6,003 nucleotides of DNA from Armatimonadota bacterium (lineage in GTDB: Bacteria > Armatimonadota > Zipacnadia > Zipacnadales > UBA11051). This document shows positions 1-6,000 of the stretch, one piece after another; the first letter of the stretch is position 1, and each line of letters begins with the position of its first letter. The stretch lies in contig DPJP01000441.1 in NCBI GenBank assembly GCA_003542955.1, positions 9,313 through 15,315 on the forward strand. Reading direction: 5' to 3'. The translations under genes and the position numbers were made by a program. The notes under the pieces are model-generated. The model was not told the DNA's origin and did not search any database. It was given only the letters and a program-made list of their open reading frames with translations.

Positions 1-2
1 GA

Positions 3-20
3 GAGGGGCCGGGGGTGAGG
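3..20 (+). repeat. GC-rich dispersed repeat, left copy
   Basis: GAGGGGC-CG-GGGGTGAGG here matches the minus strand of 5983-6000 (GAGGGGC-GT-GGGGTGAGG) at 16 of 18 positions. It lies just after the stop of the SPFH gene, in non-coding sequence. Such C/T-rich intergenic motifs recur in many GC-rich genomes, so this is probably a dispersed genomic repeat. Confidence 0.4.
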
Positions 21-50
21 CGCAGGTCGGGCGTCCCCGCTTCGCCCCGC

Positions 51-920
51 TCACTCCCTCCGCAGCAGGCCCACGAGACTGTCCGCGTGGGTGCTCAACT
101 CGCGCAGTGCGAGCGCGGCCACCTTCATCGAGTCCACGCCCGAGTACGCCGCCGCCTCGAGCTGCATCGCCTGGGCCCTGAACTCCGCCTCCATGGCGAG
201 GGCCTTGCCCCTGAACTCCGCCTGCCGCTGCAGGTTGCTGCCCTCGAGGGTGATGAGCTGCTCCCGCTGCTGCTCGAGAGTGATGTCAGTGTTCAGCTCG
301 TTCTGCTTGATGGCGCGTTCCTTCTCCACCGCCGCCGCGCGGCGCGCGTAGATCGCCTCATCGGCCGTGCGCATGAGCGACTCGCGGTGCTCGGCCTCGA
401 GCGCGTTGGCCACCTCCGGCGTGGGGCTGATAGAGAGGAAGTACAGGTTCAACAGCTCGACACCCATCGGCGCGAGCAGCTCCTGCTCCCGGACGCGCGC
501 GAAGACCGTTGCCGCCATCGCCTGGGAGCCGCGCAGGGAGTCCTCAAGTGGGAGCTTCTGCACCTCATCACGCGTGCCCATGCGGATGACGTTGCTGATG
601 CGCTGCGGAAGGCGCTCGGGCTCATCTGAGATGTAGCGGTGCGACCTCGGGCTGACGGAGAAGTTGAGCAACTCCCCGGCCAGCCGCGGGTTGCAGATGC
701 GGTATGTGAACTGCCCCTGGATTGTCACCGACTGGAAGTCGTTGCTGACCTCGTTGAAGATGAAGTCGGAGTCGGTGCTGTTGGTGGGGATGGCCGCGAT
801 GGTCGTGTTGTAGTGCAGAAAGTAGAAGGCCAGGCCGGGGCCCTCCCTCACGATTCGTCCGCCGACATGCTTGATGACATACTCCGTCGGCTGGCCCTTG
901 AAGAAGCCGATCCCGAGCAC
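51..920 (-). CDS. SPFH/band-7 domain protein
   Basis: This 289-residue protein resembles the SPFH (stomatin/prohibitin/flotillin/HflK-C, band 7) family. Members oligomerise at membranes and scaffold or protect other membrane proteins. The SPFH-like part runs from about residue 5 to 175. It opens with a short beta-rich stretch (FFKGQPTEYVIKHVGGRIV), continues through a DFQSVTIQGQFTYRI segment (61-75), and ends with GVELLNLYFLSISPTPEV (153-170). A charged, Ala/Glu/Arg-rich helix then follows (about 172-255), probably a coiled coil, and a short tail ends in LLRRE. I see no N-terminal transmembrane helix or signal peptide, so membrane contact may be peripheral or through a partner. The GTG start is supported by GAGGAGGGGG five bases upstream (926-935). 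It is the last gene of the leftward set, 54 bases after the hydrolase. That gap holds only a weak 5-bp hairpin (951-965) and no T-run. The family call is secure; the specific role is unknown. Confidence 0.88.
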   Translation of the reverse strand: MLGIGFFKGQPTEYVIKHVGGRIVREGPGLAFYFLHYNTTIAAIPTNSTDSDFIFNEVSNDFQSVTIQGQFTYRICNPRLAGELLNFSVSPRSHRYISDEPERLPQRISNVIRMGTRDEVQKLPLEDSLRGSQAMAATVFARVREQELLAPMGVELLNLYFLSISPTPEVANALEAEHRESLMRTADEAIYARRAAAVEKERAIKQNELNTDITLEQQREQLITLEGSNLQRQAEFRGKALAMEAEFRAQAMQLEAAAYSGVDSMKVAALALRELSTHADSLVGLLRRE

Positions 921-974
921 TCCGACCCCCTCCTCGCGAATGACGCCGCACGCAGCGCACCTGCGCCGCGGAGG

Positions 975-1736
975 CTACTTGTAGTCGAGCACGATCACGC
1001 GGGCTCCCTGCTCAGGCAGATCGGCCGCGCCAAGCTGCACCGACACGCCGCCGGCCCTCTCCACCTGCCAGGTATCCGGCACCGCGGCCAGGAAGGGCTC
1101 GAGACCGGAGATCGGGAGCTTCTCCGTGGCCGCAGTCTTGTAGTGCATCGGGAAGATGACCTTCGCCGACACCTGCCGGGCCAACTTGACTGCCTGCGCG
1201 CCGTCGATGGTGTAGAAGCCGCCGACGGGGACCATCGCCACATCCACCGTCCCGATCTGCCGAAGCTGCTCGGGTGTCGGCAGATGGCCGATGTCGCCGA
1301 AATGGGCGATCCTCATACCGGCCATCGACCAGATGTAGATGACGTTGGCCCCGCGCTTGGCGCCCTGCTCGGCGTCATGGAAGACCTCTACGCCGGTGAA
1401 GGTGATCCCCGCCGCCTCATGCTCCCCCGCGACGCCGCGGATGATCTGCGTCGTCTGCGGGAGCCTTTCGACCGCGTTGTGGTCGCGGTGCTCGTGACTG
1501 ACCGTGCAGACGGTCGGGGTGCACGTTGGCGGGTCGTAGCCCATGCCCTCGGGGAATGGGTCGTTGAGCACACTGACGTCTCCGGGGCCGGTGATACAGA
1601 AGCACGCCTGGCCCCACCACCTGATTGTGATGCCTGGATCAGCCATCTGCCCGACCTCCTCCTGTGCGGGCGCCGGTCCGAAGATGCAGAGCAGAAGCCC
1701 CGCGCAGATACACGCTCCGGCAAGCGTCCGGTTCAT
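975..1736 (-). CDS. Exported metallo-beta-lactamase-fold hydrolase (UlaG-like)
   Basis: This 253-residue protein is probably a secreted or periplasmic metal-dependent hydrolase of the MBL superfamily, in the UlaG-like/Lactamase_B_3 group. Metal-ligand motifs are in order: HEHRDHN at 81-87 (H81, H83, D85, H86), a likely H120 in VEVFHD, D148 in HFGDIGH (145-151), and H198 in FPMHYKT (195-201). The FGDIGH and PMHYKT forms are typical of this group. The N-terminus is a signal peptide: MNR, a hydrophobic core of about residues 8-20, then an APA site (22-24) before QEE that fits signal peptidase I. I chose the ATG at 1736 because GAGGAG lies eight bases before it; a GTG three codons upstream abuts that site and would leave no spacing. 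The ribosome binding site overlaps the end of the small membrane protein gene, so translation is probably coupled. The substrate cannot be read from the sequence. Family members act on phosphoesters, lactones and other bonds. Confidence 0.92.
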   Translation of the reverse strand: MNRTLAGACICAGLLLCIFGPAPAQEEVGQMADPGITIRWWGQACFCITGPGDVSVLNDPFPEGMGYDPPTCTPTVCTVSHEHRDHNAVERLPQTTQIIRGVAGEHEAAGITFTGVEVFHDAEQGAKRGANVIYIWSMAGMRIAHFGDIGHLPTPEQLRQIGTVDVAMVPVGGFYTIDGAQAVKLARQVSAKVIFPMHYKTAATEKLPISGLEPFLAAVPDTWQVERAGGVSVQLGAADLPEQGARVIVLDYK

Positions 1737-1741
1737 GTCGC

Positions 1742-1900
1742 TCACTCCTCACTGCTTTCGTCCGCCTCTGCTGCGCCGCCAAGGTCACGGAACATGCTCA
1801 GCATGTCGTAGAAGCCGCCGATGCTGCACACGACGACCATGATCCCGAACAGGCCCACGGACGCGGCCATCACAACCAGCCAGAAATCCGCCAGGTTCAT
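1742..1900 (-). CDS. Small single-span membrane protein, probable symporter accessory subunit
   Basis: This gene encodes 52 residues: ATG at 1898-1900, TGA at 1742-1744. It reads MNLADFWLVV, then a hydrophobic stretch to about residue 29 (MAASVGLFGIMVVVCSIGG), then FYDMLSMFRDL, then a highly acidic tail (AEADESSEE). That gives one membrane helix of about residues 6-29 and a probably cytoplasmic tail. The ATG directly follows the symporter stop codon (TAG then ATG, no gap). A perfect GAGGAGG site sits eight bases before it (1909-1915), inside the last symporter codons. Its own stop is five bases before the hydrolase ATG. Small one-helix proteins encoded directly after SSS or NSS symporters are a known theme (symporter small accessory proteins; MetS for the NSS transporter MetP), so a subunit role is likely but inferred. 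The GGFYDMLSMFRDL amphipathic segment could be the contact surface. The gene is easily missed because of its size. Confidence 0.85.
   Translation of the reverse strand: MNLADFWLVVMAASVGLFGIMVVVCSIGGFYDMLSMFRDLGGAAEADESSEE
1745..1750 (-). promoter_or_regulatory. Ribosome binding site of the MBL hydrolase, inside the small membrane protein gene
   Basis: The minus strand reads GAGGAG, eight bases, then ATG. The hexamer covers the last two Glu codons region of the small upstream gene and touches its TGA. Ribosomes finishing the small gene therefore stop on the next start site, which suggests coupled translation. It rules against the GTG at 1743-1745, which lies right against GAGGA. Confidence 0.75.
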
Positions 1901-3715
1901 CTACGTCGCCTCCTCGCTATCAGCCTGCCGCTCGACGGGCTCGCCTTCCTCGGTATCCCATTCGCCTTCACTGAGGATTGTTCCCGCCAGGCCGGCGGTT
2001 TGGTGCGCCGCGCGGGCCCTCGTCGCAAGCGAGATGACGACCATCCCGACGGAGGCAACCGCGATCGCGCCGATCGAGGCGTAGGTATCGTTGAGCCACT
2101 TCGGGACATTCCCCGCGCCCAGCACGCTCTCCCACGGGACTATCCCCGCGACCGCGATGAGGCCGGCGATCAGCGCAAACAGCGCACCCGCCTCCGTCGC
2201 TCGCCGCCAGTAGAGGCCGAAGGCGATGCAGGCGAATGCCCCCGCGAAGTAGATCGTGCCCGTCACCGCCATGTAGTTCCACAGCGACACCGGCGCCTCG
2301 TACCAGAGGCCCCAGATGAGCAGGAAGATGCCGATGGCGACAATCAGCACGCGGGTGAGGATGAACCTCGAGCGCTCCGGCAGGTCGTGCGCCTCCAGCG
2401 CTTTGGGCACCAGGCTGACGATGAAGAGGGCGGACACGATGCCGACGATCAGCGCGAACGGCGCGATCACCAAAGGGTCCAGCGGCGTGAAGCGCAGCAG
2501 CCCGTAGATGGCGCCCGTGATGCCGAGCCCGCCGATGATGGCCGCGACAACGGCGGCGATCAGCTTTCCGCGTTCGCTCACCCGGTACAACGGCGCGACC
2601 ACATCCTGGGTGATGACCGAGGCCCAGCACAGCAGGTAACTGTCATGGGTACTCATGAAGCCTGCCATCATCCCGGCCGTGAGGACCCCGATGAAGCCGC
2701 TGGGCAGCAGCCGCGCGAAGAAGACCGGCATCGCATACTGGCTGTTGAGCGGGCTGCCGCCGTCGGTCGGGAAGAACGCCATCCGCAGGATGTCGTCGCC
2801 CATGATGAACGCCAGCGCCGCCGCACCCCAGGTCACCGGGAGGACGATGCGCGACAGGAAGGTGATCGACGACCACTGATAGACCCGCTTGGCAGTCTCC
2901 GGGCTCTTCGCCGACAGCGCACGGGTCGTCGCCGTCGCCCACAGCGCACTGGCCGCCACCGCCATGTAGACCATCCAGAGCACGTATGGCCAGCCGTAGC
3001 CGCCCTCATGGATCGGGTTGAGCGCGCCATCACCGTACTGGGCGACCGAGCTGCTGACGAGTTGATCCCAGCCGATGTGCGTAACGGCCCAGACCGTTGC
3101 GGCCACCATCGCGACCCCGAGCAGGACGAACTGGATGTAGTCGGTCACCACCACCGACACCATGCCGCCGAAAGTCGTGTAGAGCAGCACAAGGGTCAAC
3201 ATGGTGGTCATGATGATCTTCATCCCGAAGTCGCTCTCGACGCCGAGGACGGCCCGCATGAACCGCGCCCCCGCCTGCAGAAACAGACCCATATTGAGAA
3301 TACCCGCAAGCGCCAGAATAGCTCCCCCGATGACGCGTGACCGGATGCCGTAGCGGATCTCGTAGTACTCCGGGATCGTCATGATGGAGAGCTTGCGGAG
3401 CGGGTAGATGATGAACCCGCTTGTACCGACAATCAGGAGGCCGATGAACCAGGTCAGCCCGAGGGTGTATGCGGATGGGCCCATCAGAAAGCCCTGCTCC
3501 GCGCTGTAAACGAGCGTGACCAGACCGATCTCGGTGCCGGTCATCGTCGCGACCGCGAGGTAGGTGCGGAGGCTGCGGCCCGCGACGATGAAGTCGGAAA
3601 GGTCGCCGATGTAACGGTTGACCCAGACGCCTCGTGCCACCGTGAAGCCCACGTAGACAATCACGATGATCCAGTCAACGGTGCTGAAGTTCGTGACAAA
3701 CACGGATGAGCCCAT
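1901..3715 (-). CDS. SSS-family sodium:solute symporter
   Basis: This 604-residue polytopic membrane protein belongs to the sodium:solute symporter family (PutP/PanF/SGLT relatives), which import organic solutes with Na+. About 13 hydrophobic spans can be placed, the first near residues 14-30 and the last near 546-566. Family marks include DFIVAGRSLRTYLA (41-54) leading into the first core helix, YTTFGGMVSVVVTDYIQ (179-195), which matches the second half of the SSS signature (GG-[LMF]-x-[SAP]), and AGFMSTHDSYLLCWASVITQD (351-371). The last matches the PutP segment AVMSTLSCQLLVCSSAITED, whose S-T pair helps bind Na+; here the pair is S355-T356. The C-terminus is a soluble, strongly acidic tail (about 583-604). 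The start at MGSSVF is supported by GGGGGAG four bases upstream. The frame stays open further upstream but there encodes non-family, Arg/Ser/Pro-rich sequence across the intergenic region. The substrate is unknown. It is the first gene of the leftward set. Confidence 0.95.
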   Translation of the reverse strand: MGSSVFVTNFSTVDWIIVIVYVGFTVARGVWVNRYIGDLSDFIVAGRSLRTYLAVATMTGTEIGLVTLVYSAEQGFLMGPSAYTLGLTWFIGLLIVGTSGFIIYPLRKLSIMTIPEYYEIRYGIRSRVIGGAILALAGILNMGLFLQAGARFMRAVLGVESDFGMKIIMTTMLTLVLLYTTFGGMVSVVVTDYIQFVLLGVAMVAATVWAVTHIGWDQLVSSSVAQYGDGALNPIHEGGYGWPYVLWMVYMAVAASALWATATTRALSAKSPETAKRVYQWSSITFLSRIVLPVTWGAAALAFIMGDDILRMAFFPTDGGSPLNSQYAMPVFFARLLPSGFIGVLTAGMMAGFMSTHDSYLLCWASVITQDVVAPLYRVSERGKLIAAVVAAIIGGLGITGAIYGLLRFTPLDPLVIAPFALIVGIVSALFIVSLVPKALEAHDLPERSRFILTRVLIVAIGIFLLIWGLWYEAPVSLWNYMAVTGTIYFAGAFACIAFGLYWRRATEAGALFALIAGLIAVAGIVPWESVLGAGNVPKWLNDTYASIGAIAVASVGMVVISLATRARAAHQTAGLAGTILSEGEWDTEEGEPVERQADSEEAT

Positions 3716-3719
3716 GTCA

Positions 3720-3726
3720 CTCCCCC
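3720..3726 (-). promoter_or_regulatory. Ribosome binding site of the symporter gene
   Basis: The minus strand reads GGGGGAG followed by TGAC and then the ATG at 3713-3715. This site decides the start: with it the protein begins at MGSSVF, just before the first predicted helix, as expected for SSS transporters. The spacing is slightly short but workable. Confidence 0.65.
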
Positions 3727-3887
3727 AATCGCTGCCAGATTCCGAGCCGCTGTCTGTTCGCCTCACGGGGCGTCGAACCCTCCCCGGAGGCGGTGAGTCG
3801 CAATATCGAGCGAGGAGATGCGCACCGCGACGTCGAATAGGCATCGTAGTGAACTGAGGACCGCTCGACAGGCAGGGCGTTGGCGGC

Positions 3888-3907
3888 ACACATCGAGTCC
3901 GGTGTGT
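3888..3907 (+). promoter_or_regulatory. Hairpin or imperfect palindrome upstream of the ankyrin gene
   Basis: The arms ACACATCG (3888-3895) and CGGTGTGT (3900-3907) pair over eight positions with one G-T pair, around a four-base loop AGTC. It may be an RNA hairpin in the ankyrin-gene leader or a DNA operator half-site pair. The transcription start is unknown, so which applies cannot be decided from sequence. Confidence 0.45.
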
Positions 3908-3932
3908 CGTGCTCGCCTGCGTGTCATTGTGC

Positions 3933-3953
3933 CCGGCGGACGCACACCGCCGG
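3933..3953 (+). promoter_or_regulatory. GC-only hairpin just before the ankyrin gene ribosome binding site
   Basis: CCGGCGG (3933-3939) and CCGCCGG (3947-3953) form a perfect seven-base-pair, all-GC stem around ACGCACA. The stem ends three bases before the GGAG at 3957-3960. Part of the loop and stem (ACGCA, 3940-3944) can instead pair with TGCGT at 3918-3922, so two exclusive folds are possible. A role in translation control is inference. Confidence 0.5.
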
Positions 3954-3968
3954 AACGGAGAGTGCCCG

Positions 3969-5780
3969 ATGGCAAAGATACATGAGGCCGCCGCGGCCGG
4001 CGACCTGGAGAAGCTGCGCAAGCAACTGGCCAGCGGCTTTCTGCGCCGCCCGGCGGACGTGGATGAACGCGACGCCAACGGACGCACGCCGCTGCACACC
4101 GCCGCGGGGGCGGGGCAGCAGGAGGTCGTCGAGTTCCTGTTGGAGGCCGGCTCACAGATCAACCTCCAGGACACTCACGGCCAGACCGCGCTCGGCCATG
4201 CCATCGCCGCCGCAGACGGGCAGCTCATCGGGCTCCTGCTCGAGCGCGGCGCGGGCCCCAACCTGCCGGATGTGCTCGGCAACACCCCGCTTCACACGCT
4301 CGTGCGCTCCGGCGCCGCCGTTGACATCCTGCCGATCTGCGCCCTGCTGGCCCACGCCGGCGCCGACCTCAACGCGACCGACGCGCGGGGCGACACGCCG
4401 CTGCACATTGCCGTAGATACCGGCAAGTCCGAGATCGCCCACTGGCTCATCGACTCCGGGGCCGACGTCACCATTGCCAATGCGGAGGGGAACCTGCCGC
4501 TGCACCGACTGCTTGCCCGCGGCGAGGGCCCGCAGAGCACCGAGATGCTCGAGCTGCTGCTCAAGCGGGGCTCCGACGCCAACAAGCCCGACGGCCGCGG
4601 GGTGCTGCCGCTGCATGGGCTCCTCGACAGGGATGACGCGCCGGCCAACACCGCGCCCGTGGCCCTTCTGCTCGAGCATGGCGCCGATGCCGACATCGCC
4701 GACAGCAACGGCAACCTGCCCCTGCACCGCGTGCTCCGCGAGCACGGCGCCGAGGCGCTCGAACTGGCCGAAACGTTGCTCGAGGGCGGGGCAGGCGCCG
4801 ACGCACAGGAAGAGGACGGCAGCACCGCACTGCACGTCGCCGCAAGGATGGGGTTGGAGAATGTTGCCGCCCTGCTGCTCAAGCATGGGGCCGGCGCCAA
4901 CACCGTTGACGGCACGGGCGCCGGGCCGCTCCATGAGGCCATCGCGCATGGAGCAGGCACGCAGCTGGTAACGCTCCTGCTCGACAGCGGCGCCGACCCC
5001 AACGTGCCAGACGCCTCCGGCGCAACTCCACTGCAGCACGCGATTGCCCACGACGATGGGTGGGGCGAGGCGCCCGCTCTTCTGCTGGATGCCGGGGCCG
5101 ACCCCAACAGGCCCGACAGCGCCGGCGTCACCCCGCTTGCGGCCGCGGCCCAGAGAGGCAACGCAGCGGTCATGCATGCGTTGTTGCGCCATCGGGCGGA
5201 TGTCAATGCCGGTGGGGCGCTGCTCACCTGTGCCGCCGACGGCCGACTCGACTGCGTACGCCTGCTGCTGCACTACGGGGTCAATGTCTCGGTCACCGAT
5301 TCTCAGAACAGGAGCGCGCTGCAACTGGCCACCGAGAACCGCCATGTCCGGCTCGCCGGGCTGATCGGGCAGTACGCCCTCAATCCGAAGAAGGGCGCCG
5401 ACCTGCCCCCGGACCCCGCTCCCTCGAAGCCCATCAGCGATGCCGTTGCTCGCGGCGACGCAGCCGCTCTCGAGGCGGCGCTGGCGACCGGCGCGGACCC
5501 CAATCTCAAGCCGGATAGCGTGCCCTCCCCGCTCGAGGTAGCCGTCAGGCAGTGCAATGCGCAGATGGTGACGATGCTGCTTGAGCACGGGGCCGTGCCG
5601 CCGGCCAGGCTCCATAACGGTGCCGCATGGGCGACCAGCATGGGCGGGCCGAAGTTCGCTCAGATCGCACAGTTGCTGGCAGATCGCGGAGTAGACGTCA
5701 CCGGCTGGGACAGCGACCTGTCCTCGCCGCGCCCCCGCCCCTCCACCGGCGGCGACAAGGGGCAGCCGTGGGGCGTCTGA
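3969..5780 (+). CDS. Ankyrin-repeat protein, about 15-16 repeats
   Basis: This 603-residue protein is almost wholly ankyrin repeats, helix-turn-helix units that bind other proteins. A capping repeat (MAKIHEAAAAGDLEKLRKQL) is followed by repeats whose TPLH-type tetrads start near residues 40, 73, 106, 143, 176, 213, 250, 286, 319, 353 and 388. Weaker units follow to about 470. A proline-rich linker (480-487) separates two or three more units (488-575), and the protein ends in a disordered Pro/Ser/Gly tail. Most repeats carry a GAD-[PVL]-N-like turn. Spacing is mixed: 33 residues for ordinary repeats, 36-37 where about four residues are added between the helices. There is no signal peptide, membrane helix or enzyme domain, so it is probably cytoplasmic and a binding scaffold. 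I chose the ATG at 3969 because GGAG lies eight bases upstream and the protein starts directly with the repeat cap; an ATG 20 codons earlier adds unrelated residues. The partner is unknown. It is divergent from the symporter set. Confidence 0.93.
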   Translation: MAKIHEAAAAGDLEKLRKQLASGFLRRPADVDERDANGRTPLHTAAGAGQQEVVEFLLEAGSQINLQDTHGQTALGHAIAAADGQLIGLLLERGAGPNLPDVLGNTPLHTLVRSGAAVDILPICALLAHAGADLNATDARGDTPLHIAVDTGKSEIAHWLIDSGADVTIANAEGNLPLHRLLARGEGPQSTEMLELLLKRGSDANKPDGRGVLPLHGLLDRDDAPANTAPVALLLEHGADADIADSNGNLPLHRVLREHGAEALELAETLLEGGAGADAQEEDGSTALHVAARMGLENVAALLLKHGAGANTVDGTGAGPLHEAIAHGAGTQLVTLLLDSGADPNVPDASGATPLQHAIAHDDGWGEAPALLLDAGADPNRPDSAGVTPLAAAAQRGNAAVMHALLRHRADVNAGGALLTCAADGRLDCVRLLLHYGVNVSVTDSQNRSALQLATENRHVRLAGLIGQYALNPKKGADLPPDPAPSKPISDAVARGDAAALEAALATGADPNLKPDSVPSPLEVAVRQCNAQMVTMLLEHGAVPPARLHNGAAWATSMGGPKFAQIAQLLADRGVDVTGWDSDLSSPRPRPSTGGDKGQPWGV

Positions 5781-5815
5781 GCGCAGGCATTGGGCTGCGG
5801 GTGTGTGCTCAGACC

Positions 5816-5834
5816 TGCAGCGGCGTAGGCTGCA
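5816..5834 (+). terminator. Hairpin 35 bases after the ankyrin stop, possible terminator without T-run
   Basis: TGCAGC (5816-5821) and GCTGCA (5829-5834) form a perfect six-base-pair stem around GGCGTAG. Its position just after the stop codon would suit transcript end formation or stability. The following bases are CGCTCG and not thymines, so intrinsic termination is doubtful. Confidence 0.3.
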
Positions 5835-5888
5835 CGCTCGATATGTGACTCCGGATCACACCGCCTGCCGCACCACCATCGGAGAAGT

Positions 5889-5907
5889 CGCGGGCTTTCG
5901 GCCCGTG
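5889..5907 (+). terminator. GC-rich hairpin with TTTCG loop
   Basis: CGCGGGC (5889-5895) pairs with GCCCGTG (5901-5907), seven pairs including one G-T, around TTTCG. This is the strongest compact stem after the ankyrin gene by GC content. It too lacks a T-run on either strand, so the terminator call is tentative. Confidence 0.35.
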
Positions 5908-5959
5908 TCCGGGTGCAGGGCGGGGTCGCATCTTCACCGTTGACCCTTGCCGACGCGCT

Positions 5960-5981
5960 GCGTGGGTTGCCGTTCCCACGC
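5960..5981. repeat. Perfect 7-bp inverted repeat near right edge
   Basis: GCGTGGG (5960-5966) and CCCACGC (5975-5981) are exact inverted copies around an eight-base loop TTGCCGTT. The right arm is also the start of the CCCACGCCCCTC direct repeat. It may be a hairpin at the end of a transcript or part of a dispersed repeat that continues past the window. Confidence 0.5.
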
Positions 5982-6000
5982 CCCTCACCCCACGCCCCTC
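5975..6000. repeat. Two direct copies of CCCACGCCCCTC
   Basis: The twelve bases CCCACGCCCCTC occur at 5975-5986 and again at 5989-6000, separated by AC, a 14-base period. The unit reaches the window edge, so more copies may follow. An inverted near-copy of its core occurs at positions 3-20. Confidence 0.6.

Larger units (their letters stand above)
3716..3968. promoter_or_regulatory. Divergent intergenic region between symporter and ankyrin genes
   Basis: These 253 bases separate two divergent genes and must hold the promoters for both, unless the leftward set is read from elsewhere. I looked for -35/-10 pairs on both strands and found none convincing; the AT-poor sequence leaves few candidates. 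A TTGGCG at 3880-3885 has no good -10 at 17-base spacing. The rightward side holds two hairpins, annotated separately. No gene of reasonable composition fits here. Confidence 0.6.

Noticed and set aside
951..965. Hairpin CGCAG/CTGCG between hydrolase and SPFH genes as a terminator
   Set aside because: The stem has only five pairs, lacks a T-run and lies in a 54-base gap that ends in a strong ribosome binding site, so read-through is more likely.
1692..1736. Lipoprotein signal (AGAC near residue 8) in the hydrolase
   Set aside because: The cysteine comes before most of the hydrophobic core, so a lipobox is implausible; the APA site at 22-24 suits ordinary signal peptidase better.
1737..1745. 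GTG start of the MBL hydrolase overlapping the small gene's TGA
   Set aside because: A GTGA overlap is attractive, but GAGGA would directly touch the GTG. The ATG three codons later has eight-base spacing and gives a cleaner signal peptide.
639..1811. Open frame of 390 codons on the plus strand across the SPFH and hydrolase genes
   Set aside because: It crosses two genes and their spacer with no recognisable domain, and its composition is typical of an antisense shadow.
1664..3340. Open frame of 558 codons on the plus strand, antisense to the symporter
   Set aside because: The translation is a low-complexity Arg/His/Asp/Pro mixture with no hydrophobic core or motif, while the opposite strand encodes a convincing SSS transporter.
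3909..3968. Upstream ATG adding 20 residues to the ankyrin protein
   Set aside because: The added residues are not a signal peptide or repeat, they would include both arms of the GC hairpin as coding sequence, and GGAG is well placed for the ATG at 3969.
3716..4174. N-terminal extension of the symporter by 153 codons
   Set aside because: The extra residues are Arg/Ser/Pro-rich, run into the divergent ankyrin gene and match nothing in the SSS family; a ribosome binding site sits right before MGSSVF.
4152..5615. Long open frame of 487 codons on the minus strand, antisense to the ankyrin gene
   Set aside because: The open frame follows from GC-rich, repetitive ankyrin codons read backward. Its periodic LEQQ-like text mirrors the repeats, it has no family resemblance, and the plus-strand frame is a clear protein.
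4088..5700. Tandem DNA repeats suggestive of CRISPR or minisatellite in the right half
   Set aside because: The recurring strings are diverged codons for ankyrin repeats of about 33-37 residues; they are in frame and not exact.
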